Origin: JAAYUJ01 sp963698165
Lineage (GTDB): Bacteria; Desulfobacterota; Syntrophobacteria; Syntrophobacterales; Syntrophobacteraceae
Reading direction: 5' to 3'
DNA: 64,000 bases
NCBI GenBank assembly: GCA_963698165.1
Contig: CAVOPT010000006.1
Location: 248,001-312,000 of the forward strand
Part shown: positions 53,253-62,790 of the stretch, piece after piece
Numbering within the stretch: the first letter of the stretch is position 1
Layout of the letters: each line of letters begins with the position of its first letter
Translations under genes and position numbers: made by a program
Notes under the pieces: model-generated
Database searches by the model: none
What the model was told of the DNA's origin: nothing
What the model saw: only the letters and a program-made list of their open reading frames with translations

Positions 53253-53389
53253 CATCCGGGGCGTTCCAAGTTTACGCCGTCCATACTTCGTGATGTTTAG
53301 AATTGCGTTTTCGGAAGTAGCCCTGGATGCCGGCAAAATGCTTCATTCGATTCTTCACAAGTGTGCCTCGTGGCTGGAGGGGAATTCCA

Positions 53390-54394
53390 TTGGCCCGGTT
53401 CGACGATTTCGACCTTGATTCCTTCCGGTTCCGAGGCCTCCACCCATCAGTGTTCCTCGGCACGGCGAGCGATCGCTACGCGGGCTGGATGGGGCAAATC
53501 TACACGGAAGAGCGTTACCGGAAGGGCATCACGAGCCGGTCCAAGACGTTCGGGGGGGCCAGGTTCACGGAGGTCGTTCTGCCGGTGGAGAGCGTGGCGG
53601 AATACTTCGAGCACTTTCCGGTCCTGGAGATCGACTACACATTCTACCAGTTTCTCCTGGATCCCCAGGGAAAGCCGGCACAGAGCGCTCATGCCCTCAA
53701 GAGCTACCGCGGCCGGATGGAACCGGAAGACCGTTTATTGCTGAAAGTGCCCCAGGCCGTTTGCGCCCGCCGCATCCTCGGCGCCGGAGGCCACGTCGAG
53801 AATCGTGATTTCCTGAATCCCGACGTGTTCGTGCGAAGGTTCTTTGAGCCGGCCGTCGACCTCCTTGGAGCCCAACTGAAGGGCTTCATCTTCGAACAGG
53901 AGTATCATCGGAAGCAGGACCGCATGGAACCCGCCGAGGTGGCTGAAGCATTCGACGTCTTTTTCAGCAGGATTCCGAGCGACGACCGCTACCACCTGGA
54001 GCTGCGCACCGAGTCCTATCTGGCAAAGCCCTTATTCGAGACCCTGGAAAAGCACGGCGTTGGCCAGGTGCTCTCCCACTGGACCTGGCTGCCGCCCCTG
54101 GGACGCCAGTTCGACCGGGCTGGAAGGAGGTTTTTCAACTCCGCGCAAGGAAACGTCGTTCGACTCATGACCCCTCTCGGCACTCGCTACGAAGACGCGT
54201 ACGCCAAGGCCCACCCGTTCGACCGGCTCGTGCCGGGCATGCTCCAGCCCGAAATGATCGAAGGCACCGTGGAGATCATGAGGGCGGGGATCGCTCAGGG
54301 GCTGCCCATCCACGTCATCGTGAACAACAGGGCCGGAGGCAACGCGCCCCTCATCGCCCGCATGATTGCCGAGCGCTTCCTCGATCCCCGTTGA
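53390..54394 (+). CDS. DUF72-family (YecE-like) protein
   Basis: A 334-residue TIM-barrel protein of the DUF72/YecE family. FLGTASDRYAGWMGQIYTEER, the EYFEHFPVLEIDYTFYQFLL region with the Glu-x-Asp pair and YHLELRTESYL are family features. The late RFFNSAQGNVVRLMTPLG section is usual. The TTG at 53390 follows a strong GGAGGGG and is preferred to an ATG at 53327. No partner suggests a specific substrate. Confidence 0.75.
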   Translation: MARFDDFDLDSFRFRGLHPSVFLGTASDRYAGWMGQIYTEERYRKGITSRSKTFGGARFTEVVLPVESVAEYFEHFPVLEIDYTFYQFLLDPQGKPAQSAHALKSYRGRMEPEDRLLLKVPQAVCARRILGAGGHVENRDFLNPDVFVRRFFEPAVDLLGAQLKGFIFEQEYHRKQDRMEPAEVAEAFDVFFSRIPSDDRYHLELRTESYLAKPLFETLEKHGVGQVLSHWTWLPPLGRQFDRAGRRFFNSAQGNVVRLMTPLGTRYEDAYAKAHPFDRLVPGMLQPEMIEGTVEIMRAGIAQGLPIHVIVNNRAGGNAPLIARMIAERFLDPR

Positions 54395-54554
54395 TTCCAG
54401 ACCGGTTTACTCCTTCGTGCTCCTCGTGCAATTCGTGGTGAAAAGACCGTTGAGTTGACGCGCATGGCCGGAAGCCGGTACCCATGTTTTCGGATCTTTT
54501 CCGGACCCCGGCTTTCGCCGGAGTGGCGAGATCGAGGACCTGATTGGACACACT

Positions 54555-55151
54555 CTATGGTTTGGCCCACCAGTTTCTCTTTTTTCCCTGGACGAATTCG
54601 AGCCCTTCCCCCGGATAGATGCTCCGGTCTTCCGGGGATCCGGGTCGCACCCGGGGCCATCTTTCAGGATGCGGCTCCGGGCCTTCCAGGGTCATGTGGG
54701 TCGGTTCCGAATCGAGCATCATGGGTGCGCGCCGGAGGTCAACCCCTTCCACGTTGCTGCTGAATTCGATGGCTATGCCGTTGGGATCGAACGAATAGAG
54801 GGAGTGGATGAAGCCGTGGTCAATGATTTCGGAAACCCAGAAGCCCGCCGCATCGAGTTTGTCCATGAGGTCCGAGAGGTCTTCGTCGCAGCTCACCTCA
54901 AAGGAGACATGATCAAAAACCAGGGGTCCCGACGCCGGGTAACCGTGGTCCTTTTCCTGGACAGGTTCCACGGTCTTCCATTCGAAGAACCCGAGGAGAC
55001 TGCCTTCGGAGATCTCGAAAAAATACTGCCTGGCACCGGGTTTTCCAAGGCCCGCGACAAGCCTCATGCCGAGCAGGTCCCTCCAGAAGCTGATGGTCTT
55101 GTCCATGTCGTTCGTCGCCAGGGCCAGATGATGAATACCCAGATATTTCAT
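54555..55151 (-). CDS. VOC-superfamily (glyoxalase-like) protein
   Basis: A 198-residue metal-dependent VOC-fold protein. The first half has IHHLALATNDMDKTISFWRD with a metal-binding His and LLGMRLV. The second half has FDHVSFEVS with a second His and later YSFDPNGIAIEFSSN, giving the third acidic ligand. The N-terminal betabetabeta pattern is intact. The family includes dioxygenases, methylmalonyl-CoA epimerases and glyoxalases. Sequence alone does not decide. Confidence 0.85.
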   Translation of the reverse strand: MKYLGIHHLALATNDMDKTISFWRDLLGMRLVAGLGKPGARQYFFEISEGSLLGFFEWKTVEPVQEKDHGYPASGPLVFDHVSFEVSCDEDLSDLMDKLDAAGFWVSEIIDHGFIHSLYSFDPNGIAIEFSSNVEGVDLRRAPMMLDSEPTHMTLEGPEPHPERWPRVRPGSPEDRSIYPGEGLEFVQGKKRNWWAKP

Positions 55152-55612
55152 CCTGTTAACCTTTCATCAACGGGGCATCGGCACTGGGGAATCCCCCAAA
55201 ACTGCCGCGTTTGGCCGGGGCATCGAGGGCCGCATCGGAGGGATCGGTTCCTCTGCGGCTCCAGCCGGAGGCATGACGACGGTCAACGCGCCGGAGAGCC
55301 GGGACCATGCCCCCTTGACAGCGCGATTGAGGATAATGTGAACGGTGTCGACCGGTTCCGGTGATTCGGCCCATGGCGGACCGTTTCGATCTTGACTTAG
55401 GCCCATAATATAGTTTAAACGACTCGTATTCCCAAATTTATAAAGCGCTTTTGCATATCGTCATTCGATTGGCATGTGCACACGACCAGTTTGCGGCGGG
55501 GTTTTGATGAAGGGCTTTCTTTGAAGGAGAGGGGGGATAGCGACGTCACGAGGAGCAGGCACGATGAGCATGGTTCTTTTGAGGTTGGAATTGGTTTGGA
55601 GGCGCCTTGAAC
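55152..55612. other. Intergenic region upstream of dsr-associated gene
   Basis: A 461-bp divergent region. It includes an AT-rich patch with GTTTAAAC near 55413-55420, part of the candidate promoter listed separately. No small gene was recognised. Confidence 0.5.
55392..55419 (+). promoter_or_regulatory. Candidate promoter for the RsbRD-N/dsr operon
   Basis: TTGACT at 55392-55397 and TTTAAA at 55414-55419 are spaced by 16 bp, upstream of the first gene of the dsr cluster. The leader would be about 190 nt long. Confidence 0.3.
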
Positions 55613-56158
55613 ATGGGATTCGATAAGCGGCTGTTGAAGGAAAAGGGTGCCATTCTGCGCAAGTGGTTCGACCACGTTTTGGGAACCTATCCGCCTGAAA
55701 CGGCCAGATTCATGAAAAGGGAGCCGAACCAATTCGCCAACCCGGTAGGGCACGCGATCCACCACGGATTGGAGGGTGTAGTCGAGGAATTCCTGCAAGG
55801 GATGGATATCGAGAAGTTGTCTTCCTCTCTGGATGAAGTCGTGAGAATCCGAGCTGTCCAGAGTTTTTCTCCTTCACAGGCCATCGCCTTCATTTTTCAC
55901 CTCAAGAAAATCGTCAGGGAAACACTGCAAGACGAGATCCGCGGAAGTCAAGTCTCGCCGTCCGAGCTGGAGGTCTTTGACTCCCGCGTGGACGAGATCG
56001 CTCTCCTCGCCTTCAACCTCTACGTGGGATGCCGTGAAACGCTCTACGAAAACAGGGTCAACGAAGTCAAGAACAGGACATTCAGGCTCCTTCAGAGAGC
56101 CAATCTCGTTGCCGAGATTCCAGACTTAGAATCCGACACCAAAGACAAAACCGTTTGA
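55613..56158 (+). CDS. RsbRD N-terminal domain protein, dsr-operon leader
   Basis: A 181-residue helical protein matching the RsbRD N-terminal (globin-like sensor) domain. It shows GAILRKWFDHVLGTYPPETARFMK near residue 12, FANPVGHAIHHGLEGVVEEF near 42 and RIRAVQSFSPSQAIAFIFHL near 85. It lacks the C-terminal STAS domain of true RsbR proteins. It lies 40 bp upstream of dsrM and probably shares its transcript, consistent with a regulatory or sensor role in sulfur respiration. ATG 55613 follows GGAGG by 10 bp; the TTG 6 bp earlier is an alternative. Confidence 0.78.
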   Translation: MGFDKRLLKEKGAILRKWFDHVLGTYPPETARFMKREPNQFANPVGHAIHHGLEGVVEEFLQGMDIEKLSSSLDEVVRIRAVQSFSPSQAIAFIFHLKKIVRETLQDEIRGSQVSPSELEVFDSRVDEIALLAFNLYVGCRETLYENRVNEVKNRTFRLLQRANLVAEIPDLESDTKDKTV

Positions 56159-56198
56159 TCACCTAACTTCCTAACCGCTTGAAACGAGGGATTGTTCG

Positions 56199-57191
56199 AT
56201 GGGTATTCAGTTTTCCTTAATGGCAGTCGTCGCGCTCGTTTTGGTTGCATTCCTGGGAGTGAAGGTGGCTGGGCTCAATTACGTTTTCGGGGTGATGCTG
56301 CCCTACATGGCCATCTTCGCGTTTGTGACGGGCTTCGTCTACAAGATCCTCAAGTGGGCCCGCGCCCCCGTGCCCTTCCGCATCCCCACGACGGCAGGGC
56401 AAATGAAATCCATGCCGTGGGTCAAGGACTCCAAGTTCGACAACCCTTCCACGACGGCAGGAGTCGTTGTGCGCATGGCGTTGGAAATCCTGCTTTTAAG
56501 GTCCCTTTTCAGGAACACCAAGATGGAGCTCCACAACGGGCCCAAGATCACCTACCACTGGGAGAAATGGCTCTGGCTGGCCGGGCTGCTCTTTCACTAT
56601 TCGTTTTTCATCATCCTCCTGAGACACCTCAGGTTTTTCACGGAACCCGTGCCTTTCTTCGTCCACATGACGGAACGCATGGACGCTTTCCTGCAGGTCG
56701 GTCTGCCCGGGTTATACCTCACGGATTTGGTGTTCCTTCTGGCCGTGACTTACCTCTTCATCCGCAGGGTGATCATCCCTCAAATGAAGTACATCTCTCT
56801 GCCGGCGGACTACTTTCCCCTTTTCCTGCTCCTGGCCATAGGAATCACCGGGGTCTTCATGCGTTACTTCACAAAAGTGGACCTCCTGAAGATCAAGGAG
56901 CTCGCCATTGGATTGGTCACCTTTCAGCCCGTTTCGCCCGAAGGGATCGGGGTGCTCTTTTACATGCACCTCTTCCTGGTGAGCACTCTGTTCGCATACT
57001 TTCCTTTCAGCAAACTGATGCATTTGGGAGGCGTTTTCCTGAGCCCGACCAGAAACCTCCCCAACAACAGCCGCGAGGTCAGGCACGAGAATCCCTGGAA
57101 CTACCCCGTCAAGACTCACACCTACGACGAGTATGAGGATCATTTCCGGGAAAAGATGGTAGAGGCCGGATTACCTGTGGAGAAGGAGTAG
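56199..57191 (+). CDS. dsrM: DsrM, cytochrome b subunit of sulfite-reduction associated complex
   Basis: A 330-residue membrane protein, the haem-b subunit of the DsrMKJOP complex in the cytoplasmic membrane. Five or six membrane helices and conserved His residues are visible, including LFHYSFFIILLRHLRFF near 132 and MHLFLVSTLFAYFPFSKLMH near 255. The NarI-like pattern FLVSTLF...FSK.MH is characteristic. It passes electrons between the quinone pool and DsrK. It starts the operon dsrMKJOP, with dsrK 8 bp downstream. Confidence 0.93.
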   Translation: MGIQFSLMAVVALVLVAFLGVKVAGLNYVFGVMLPYMAIFAFVTGFVYKILKWARAPVPFRIPTTAGQMKSMPWVKDSKFDNPSTTAGVVVRMALEILLLRSLFRNTKMELHNGPKITYHWEKWLWLAGLLFHYSFFIILLRHLRFFTEPVPFFVHMTERMDAFLQVGLPGLYLTDLVFLLAVTYLFIRRVIIPQMKYISLPADYFPLFLLLAIGITGVFMRYFTKVDLLKIKELAIGLVTFQPVSPEGIGVLFYMHLFLVSTLFAYFPFSKLMHLGGVFLSPTRNLPNNSREVRHENPWNYPVKTHTYDEYEDHFREKMVEAGLPVEKE

Positions 57192-57199
57192 AGACAACA

Positions 57200-58831
57200 A
57201 TGGCAAAGGTCCCGAAAGCAAGCGAGCTCGTTATCGATCAAAAGGTCCCGCAGTCGGGCTGGATGGAAACCCCCGTCGAGTTCAGACCGGGGACCTGGTG
57301 TTACTCAGGAAAGCCCAAAAACCTCAATGTCCTCGGTCTCCCCAACCCGAGGGAGTGGTCGCCGCCGGATGAAGACTGGAAGCTTCCGGACAATTGGAAA
57401 GAGATCATTTTGGAAGGCTTTAGGGAGAGGCTGGAGAAATTCCGTTCCCTGAGACTCTTCATGGACATATGCGTGCGGTGCGGTGCCTGTGCGGACAAGT
57501 GCCACTATTACATCGGCACGGGAGACCCCAAGAACATGCCCGTTCTGAGGGCGGAGCTCCTTCGGTCGGTGTATCGCAAGGAATTCACCACCGCGGGCAA
57601 GATCATGTCCAAGATTGCCGGAGGAAGAGAGCTCACCAAGGATGTCATCAAGGAGTGGTTCTACTACTTCTTCCAGTGCACCGAGTGCAGGCGCTGCTCC
57701 CTGTTTTGCCCTTACGGCATCGACACGGCGGAGATCACCATCATCGGCCGGGAGCTTCTGAACCTCATCGGCTGCAACATCGACTGGGTTTTGGGTCCGG
57801 CGGCCAACTGCTACATGAACGGAAACCACCTGGGCATCCAGCCCCATGCCTTCAAGGACATGATCGAATTCTTCGTGGACGAGATTGAAGCCGTGAACGG
57901 CATCCGCCTCGAACCCACCTTCAACCGGAAGGGAGCGGAAGTCCTCTTCATCACGCCTTCCGGGGACGTCTTCGCCGACCCCGGCACTTACACACTCATG
58001 GGTTACATGATGCTCTTCCATGAGATCGGCCTGGACTACACCTGGAGCACCTATGCCTCGGAAGGTGGCAACTTCGGCTTTTTCACCTCCCACGAGATGA
58101 TGAAGCGGCTCAACGCCAAGATGTACGCCGAAGCCAAACGCCTCGGGGTGAAATGGATCCTCGGCGGGGAATGCGGGCACATGTGGCGGGTCATCCACCA
58201 GTACATGGACACCATGAACGGGCCGGCGGACTTCCTGGAGGTCCCCAAGTCCCCCATCACGGGAACCGTGTTCGAAAACGCCAGATCCACCAAGATGACC
58301 CACATCGTGGAGTTCACGGCTGACCTCATCAAGCATGGGAAGCTCAAGCTCGACCCCACCCGCAACGACAGCTTCAGGGTCACCTACCACGATTCCTGCA
58401 ACACTTCCCGGGGCATGGGCATGTTCGAGGAACCCCGCTACGTGATCCAGAATGTGTGCAACAACTTCTTCGAGATGCCGCCCAACACTATCCGCGAGCA
58501 GACTTTCTGCTGCGGCAGCGGTTCCGGGCTGAACACCGACGAGTACATGGAAACGCGGATGCGGGGAGGTCTTCCCAGGGCCAACGCCGTGAAGCACGTC
58601 AACGAGCAGCACGATGTGAACATGATGGCCTGCATCTGCGCCATTGACCGAGCCGTCCTTGTGCCTCTCATGAACTACTGGGTGCCCGGGGTGGGCATCA
58701 CCGGGGTCCATGAACTGGTTGGAAACGCTCTCGTGATGGAGGGCGAGCAGGAGCGGACGACGGATCTACGCGGTGAGCCTCTGCCAGGATTCGAGGAGAC
58801 GGAGGAGGATAGTGACGATGAAGATCTATAA
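57200..58831 (+). CDS. dsrK: DsrK, HdrD-like iron-sulfur subunit
   Basis: A 543-residue cytoplasmic protein resembling the catalytic subunit of heterodisulfide reductase. Two [4Fe-4S] ligand sets are visible: CVRCGACADKCHYY near residue 92 and CTECRRCSLFCPYG near 161. CCG-type motifs follow: GGECGHMWRV near 325, then DSCNTSRG near 397 and FCCGSGSG near 437. In SRB, DsrK is proposed to reduce the DsrC trisulfide formed by sulfite reductase. It overlaps dsrJ by 14 bp. Confidence 0.94.
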   Translation: MAKVPKASELVIDQKVPQSGWMETPVEFRPGTWCYSGKPKNLNVLGLPNPREWSPPDEDWKLPDNWKEIILEGFRERLEKFRSLRLFMDICVRCGACADKCHYYIGTGDPKNMPVLRAELLRSVYRKEFTTAGKIMSKIAGGRELTKDVIKEWFYYFFQCTECRRCSLFCPYGIDTAEITIIGRELLNLIGCNIDWVLGPAANCYMNGNHLGIQPHAFKDMIEFFVDEIEAVNGIRLEPTFNRKGAEVLFITPSGDVFADPGTYTLMGYMMLFHEIGLDYTWSTYASEGGNFGFFTSHEMMKRLNAKMYAEAKRLGVKWILGGECGHMWRVIHQYMDTMNGPADFLEVPKSPITGTVFENARSTKMTHIVEFTADLIKHGKLKLDPTRNDSFRVTYHDSCNTSRGMGMFEEPRYVIQNVCNNFFEMPPNTIREQTFCCGSGSGLNTDEYMETRMRGGLPRANAVKHVNEQHDVNMMACICAIDRAVLVPLMNYWVPGVGITGVHELVGNALVMEGEQERTTDLRGEPLPGFEETEEDSDDEDL

Positions 58832-59240
58832 CGCGAAACCCATACTCATAGGGCTGGTCATCTTCCTGTGCCTGGCTTTCTTCCCGGTTTTCTACAACAG
58901 GGGGAAAGCCGCCCCTGCGCCGGAGCCCAAGCTCGACACCCCGGTGATCCAGCAGATGGCTCAAAAGCAGTGCGTCCTGCCCAAGGTCGAGATGCGAACC
59001 GGTCACATGCAGATTCTCAACGACTGGAGGACCGCGGTCGTGCGTAACGGGCAGAGGATTTACGTGGCCCAGGACGGAAAGCAGTACAACATGAGCCTCC
59101 AGAACGAGTGCATGAAGTGCCACTCCAACAAGAGCCAGTTCTGCGACTCGTGTCATGTCTATGTCGGCCTGCAGCTTGGCATCGTTCCATACTGCTGGAC
59201 TTGTCACATCGCCCCCGTGGAGCCAAAGGAGAGTAAGTGA
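58818..59240 (+). CDS. dsrJ: DsrJ, triheme cytochrome c
   Basis: A 140-residue periplasmic triheme cytochrome tethered by an N-terminal helix (KPILIGLVIFLCLAFFPVFY). Three CxxCH sites are present: CMKCH, CDSCH and CWTCH. Cys52 in KQCVLPKVEMRTGHMQ corresponds to the conserved cysteine known as an axial haem ligand in DsrJ, with the neighbouring histidine. The ATG at 58818 has GGAGGAGGA eight bases upstream. Confidence 0.94.
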   Translation: MKIYNAKPILIGLVIFLCLAFFPVFYNRGKAAPAPEPKLDTPVIQQMAQKQCVLPKVEMRTGHMQILNDWRTAVVRNGQRIYVAQDGKQYNMSLQNECMKCHSNKSQFCDSCHVYVGLQLGIVPYCWTCHIAPVEPKESK

Positions 59241-60022
59241 TGGAGAGGAGCAGAAGAGATTTGCTGAAAATCGGGGGGGCCTGTGCGGTGGGACTGACAG
59301 CTTTGCCGCTGGTCAAGGCCTATGCTGCGAGCGACCTCCCGAAGTTCACCGACAATCCCGACGCTTTGAAGGCCAAACGGTGGGCCATGGTCGTAGATGC
59401 CAAGAAGTGCTGGGAGAAGGGCAAAGAGGGCTGCAAAGACTGCCTCGACGTCTGCCACAAGATCCACAACGTCCCCGACATTGGAAACATCAAGGAAGAG
59501 ATCAAGTGGATCTGGAACGTGAAGTTCGAGAACGCCTTTCCCGGAACGGGAGGCCCCAATTTGCCGCAGGATTATGAAGAGAAGCCTTTCATGGTCCTGT
59601 GCAACCACTGCGCAAATGCTCCCTGCACAAGGGTCTGCCCGACCAAGGCAACGTTCAAGAGGGCGGACGGCATCACCATGATGGACTTTCACCGCTGCAT
59701 CGGATGCCGCTACTGCATGGCCGGCTGTCCCTACGGTGCGCGGAGCTTCAACTGGAAAGAGCCCAGGCCGTTCATCAAGACGGAGCTCAACATGACCTAC
59801 CCCACGCGGGAGAGGGGTGTCGTCGAAAAGTGCAGTTTCTGTGAAGAGCGGTTGGCGGTTGGGCTTCTTCCCGCCTGTGTCGAAGCCTGCAAGCATGGAG
59901 CCCTGACTTTCGGCGACCTGGAAGACCCCAAGTCGTCCGTGCGTAAACTCCTTGCTTCACACTTCACCATTCGCCGTAAGCCCGAGCTCGGCACCGAGCC
60001 CGGCGTTTACTACATCGTATAA
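59240..60022 (+). CDS. dsrO: DsrO, periplasmic iron-sulfur protein with Tat signal
   Basis: A 260-residue ferredoxin-like subunit. The twin-arginine signal is RSRRDLLKIGGACAVGL. Four [4Fe-4S] clusters are supported by CWEKGKEGCKDCLDVC, CNHCANAPCTRVCP, CIGCRYCMAGCPYG and a late C-x2-C...C-x3-C (CSFCEERLAVGLLPACVEAC). It works with DsrP at the periplasmic side. Its ATG overlaps the dsrJ stop by one base. Confidence 0.93.
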   Translation: MERSRRDLLKIGGACAVGLTALPLVKAYAASDLPKFTDNPDALKAKRWAMVVDAKKCWEKGKEGCKDCLDVCHKIHNVPDIGNIKEEIKWIWNVKFENAFPGTGGPNLPQDYEEKPFMVLCNHCANAPCTRVCPTKATFKRADGITMMDFHRCIGCRYCMAGCPYGARSFNWKEPRPFIKTELNMTYPTRERGVVEKCSFCEERLAVGLLPACVEACKHGALTFGDLEDPKSSVRKLLASHFTIRRKPELGTEPGVYYIV

Positions 60023-60032
60023 GGGGTGGCTT

Positions 60033-61199
60033 ATGCTTGAAAGGGCTCTATCTGGAGATCAGAAATACTTTAGATGGCTGATTGGTTTGCTGGTGGTCAT
60101 GGGGATGGGGTTTGCCGCATACCTTCTCCAGTTCAACAGAGGTCTGACCATCACCGGCATGGGCAGGGACGTCTCCTGGGGATTCTACATCGCCCAGTTC
60201 ACCTTTCTGGTTGGTGTCGCCGCTTCAGCGGTGATGGTCGTGCTTCCTTACTATCTGCACGACATGAAGGTGTTCGGGAAGATCACCATTCTGGGTGAAT
60301 TTCTGGCCATCGCAGCTGTGACCATGTGTCTGCTTTTCATCATCGTGGACCTCGGCAAGCCCATGAGGCTCCTCAACGTGCTGCTCTACCCGTCTCCCAA
60401 TTCGATCCTCTTCTGGGATATGGTGAGCTTGAACGGCTACCTCTTCCTCAACCTTTTGATCGGGTGGAATGTGCTCGAAGCCGAGCGCAAGGGCGTACCC
60501 TACCCCAGCTGGGTGAAGCCCCTCATCTACATCTCCATTCCCTGGGCCGTCTCCATCCACACGGTCACGGCATTCCTGTACGCCGGTCTTCCCGCTCGCC
60601 ACTACTGGATGACGGCCATTATGGCGGCACGCTTCCTCGCCTCGGCGTTCTGCTCCGGTCCCGCGCTCCTGATTCTCCTGGCATACCTGGTGAAGAAGCA
60701 CACCAAGTTTGACCCGGGTCAGGAAGCCATCAGGCAGCTGACGAACATCGTGACCTACGCGTTACTCATCAGCGTGTTCTTCGTGGGCCTCGAGTTCTTC
60801 ACCGCCTTCTACAGCGCGATACCCGCCCACGGGCATTCCATCGTCTACCTGTTCATGGGCCTCGAAGGACACGGGAAGCTCGTGCCGTTCATGTGGCTGT
60901 TCGGCATCCTTGCGATCGTGGCGCTCGTTCTTCTCATCAACCCCAACACTCGTAACAAAGAGAAGACCCTAAAGATCGCCTGCCTGTGCACCTTCTTCTC
61001 CATGTGGCTCGAGAAAGGCGTGGGCCTGGTGGTGGCGGGTTTCATTCCCAACCCCCTCGACCAGGTGCGGGAATACGTTCCGACCATTCCGGAGCTCATG
61101 ATCGCCTTGGGAGTTTGGGCAACAGGCTTCTTCATTCTCACCATCCTATACAAGATTGCGGTTTCCGTGAAGGAGGAGGTCGGCGAAACGTCTCACTGA
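60033..61199 (+). CDS. dsrP: DsrP, NrfD-type membrane subunit
   Basis: A 388-residue NrfD-family quinone-interacting membrane protein with about ten helices. The GMGRDVSWGFYIAQFTFLVG segment near residue 33, IVDLGKPMRLLNVL near 105 and FWDMVSLNGYLFLNLLIGW near 128 are characteristic, as are MWLEKGVGLVVAGFIPNPL and the final ALGVWATGFFILTIL. It closes the dsrMKJOP operon. AAGGGG precedes the ATG at 60033. Confidence 0.94.
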   Translation: MLERALSGDQKYFRWLIGLLVVMGMGFAAYLLQFNRGLTITGMGRDVSWGFYIAQFTFLVGVAASAVMVVLPYYLHDMKVFGKITILGEFLAIAAVTMCLLFIIVDLGKPMRLLNVLLYPSPNSILFWDMVSLNGYLFLNLLIGWNVLEAERKGVPYPSWVKPLIYISIPWAVSIHTVTAFLYAGLPARHYWMTAIMAARFLASAFCSGPALLILLAYLVKKHTKFDPGQEAIRQLTNIVTYALLISVFFVGLEFFTAFYSAIPAHGHSIVYLFMGLEGHGKLVPFMWLFGILAIVALVLLINPNTRNKEKTLKIACLCTFFSMWLEKGVGLVVAGFIPNPLDQVREYVPTIPELMIALGVWATGFFILTILYKIAVSVKEEVGETSH

Positions 61200-61233
61200 A
61201 AGGCGAACCCAGCGCCCTTGACCTTTGAAGTAG

Positions 61234-61272
61234 AAAGGCTCCCTCTCTAGACGGAGGGAGCCTTCCTATTTG
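61234..61272 (+). terminator. Intrinsic terminator after dsrP
   Basis: AAGGCTCCCTC and GAGGGAGCCTT form a nearly perfect 11-bp stem with a TCTAGACG loop, followed by CCTATTTGG. It lies 35 bp after the dsrP stop. It probably also ends transcription from the convergent SEC-C gene. Confidence 0.8.
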
Positions 61273-61298
61273 GTCCACAAGCAAAGCACTCTAGTTGA

Positions 61299-62597
61299 TC
61301 ACCGGATCATCTTCGCCAGATCCTCGATGGCCCCCGCCACCTTGCTCAACTCCCCGACTCTCTTCTTGGCCTTTTCGAGGTAGGGAAGGGCTTCCGGGTT
61401 TCCATGACGCCCGAGGGCCTCACACACCCAGTTGACCACGTATCTGTTCTCGTGTTCGCTGAGTTTCAGGAGGATCTCAAAGCTCCGGCGACCCGGGATT
61501 TTTCCAAGGGCCATGATCAAATCTACCTTGAGTTCGTCGAACACCGGATTCGTCGTGAGGACCTTCTCCATATGAGGAACCGCCCGCTCGCCGAAGGCCT
61601 CGAGGTGCATGAGGCACCTCAGGGCGAAGTGGGGAAAACGGAACATGGAAAGCTCCGCGAGCAGTTCCATGCATTCGTCGGTTCCGTATTTGAACAGGAG
61701 GTCCGGTACGAAGAGGTTCGCCCATGAAAACGAGTACGTGAGGGGGAGCAGGAACGGGATGGCCGATGTCCCTTCGGCTTCGAGGCTTTGGAGAACAGGA
61801 GCCAGAGCGGTCCTCCTGACCTCATACCCTTCTTCCTGTTTGGACGGGAATCGTTGGACATCGTTGGCGGTTTTGAGCTCACCCACCATCTGCTGGAGCC
61901 GGGGGTTTCCCGTTAAAGGAAAGCGCCTGCGGTAGGCCTTCGCCCGTTCTGCCATCCAGAACTTCCCCAGCCAGGTGGACGGGGAGTAGAATGCGACGAA
62001 CTGATTTCCCTTTCCTTCTCTCTGATGAACTCCGTGTTTCTGGTAATGGGCCGTTTCTTCCTGGGCAACCTGCCATCGAAGTCGAGCCGTGCGAAAAGCC
62101 TTCTCATAGTCTCCCGTGGCCATGGCGGACGAAAACAGGATATCGTGGAGACGGTCTTCCTCGGGATGGCTTTCGAGGAGCCGAACAGCATGCTTTTGGG
62201 CCTTTTCGAAGTTCTGGAAGAAGAGGAGGTCAAAGCCTTTTTCCACGTCCTTATGGAGTGTTTCCTTGGCCTTGGCCCTCTCTGCCATGGCCTGGAGCTG
62301 ATCCGGCGGCAGGCTCTTTCGTGCCTCCTCATGACCAGACAGGCAGCATTTCTTGTACTTTTTTCCTGAACCGCATGGGCAGGGATCATTCCTGCCGACT
62401 TTCTCAAGCCTGAGATTCTCGATGAGGGCTGCCTTGGACTGGGAGGCCTGGTAGTCGCGAAATCGGCGGTCCAGTTCCTCGCGGCTGATGCCGTATTTCA
62501 GGCAAACGGTGTCGGGATTCGCCCCCTGCAGAAGATCGATGATGGGCTGCATCGGGTTTCCTTCCGCTGGTCCCGGGGCTGTCTGATCTTTCTCCAT
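61299..62597 (-). CDS. SEC-C zinc-finger and HEAT-like repeat protein
   Basis: A 432-residue protein. Residues about 68-86 hold a SEC-C motif: GRNDPCPCGSGKKYKKCC. The long C-terminal half is helical and contains HEAT-like units, for example FPHFALRCLMHLEAFGERAV and a closing EALGRHGNPEALPYLEKAKK. SEC-C domains bind zinc and often join chaperone- or translation-linked proteins. ATG 62597 follows AAAGGA. The longer frame to 62693 adds unmatched sequence. Confidence 0.8.
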   Translation of the reverse strand: MEKDQTAPGPAEGNPMQPIIDLLQGANPDTVCLKYGISREELDRRFRDYQASQSKAALIENLRLEKVGRNDPCPCGSGKKYKKCCLSGHEEARKSLPPDQLQAMAERAKAKETLHKDVEKGFDLLFFQNFEKAQKHAVRLLESHPEEDRLHDILFSSAMATGDYEKAFRTARLRWQVAQEETAHYQKHGVHQREGKGNQFVAFYSPSTWLGKFWMAERAKAYRRRFPLTGNPRLQQMVGELKTANDVQRFPSKQEEGYEVRRTALAPVLQSLEAEGTSAIPFLLPLTYSFSWANLFVPDLLFKYGTDECMELLAELSMFRFPHFALRCLMHLEAFGERAVPHMEKVLTTNPVFDELKVDLIMALGKIPGRRSFEILLKLSEHENRYVVNWVCEALGRHGNPEALPYLEKAKKRVGELSKVAGAIEDLAKMIR

Positions 62598-62790
62598 CCT
62601 TTGTCCTTTCACGACATCGAGAGGTTCGGCATAAGCCAGGTGTCCCGGGCTCTTTTCACAGGCGCTGCGGCGCGGTGCAAAGCTTATTAACAACTTTCTC
62701 CGGATCTGTCAAAAACCTCGACAAGAGCGACGAGGATTGTCCGGAAGTCCTTTGAACTTGACGCACTGGTGCATAACGGATAACTTGAGC

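Noticed and set aside
57305..58711. 468-residue antisense frame opposite dsrK
   Set aside because: It overlaps fully with dsrK, whose cysteine motifs are decisive; the antisense product looks random and His/Val-rich.
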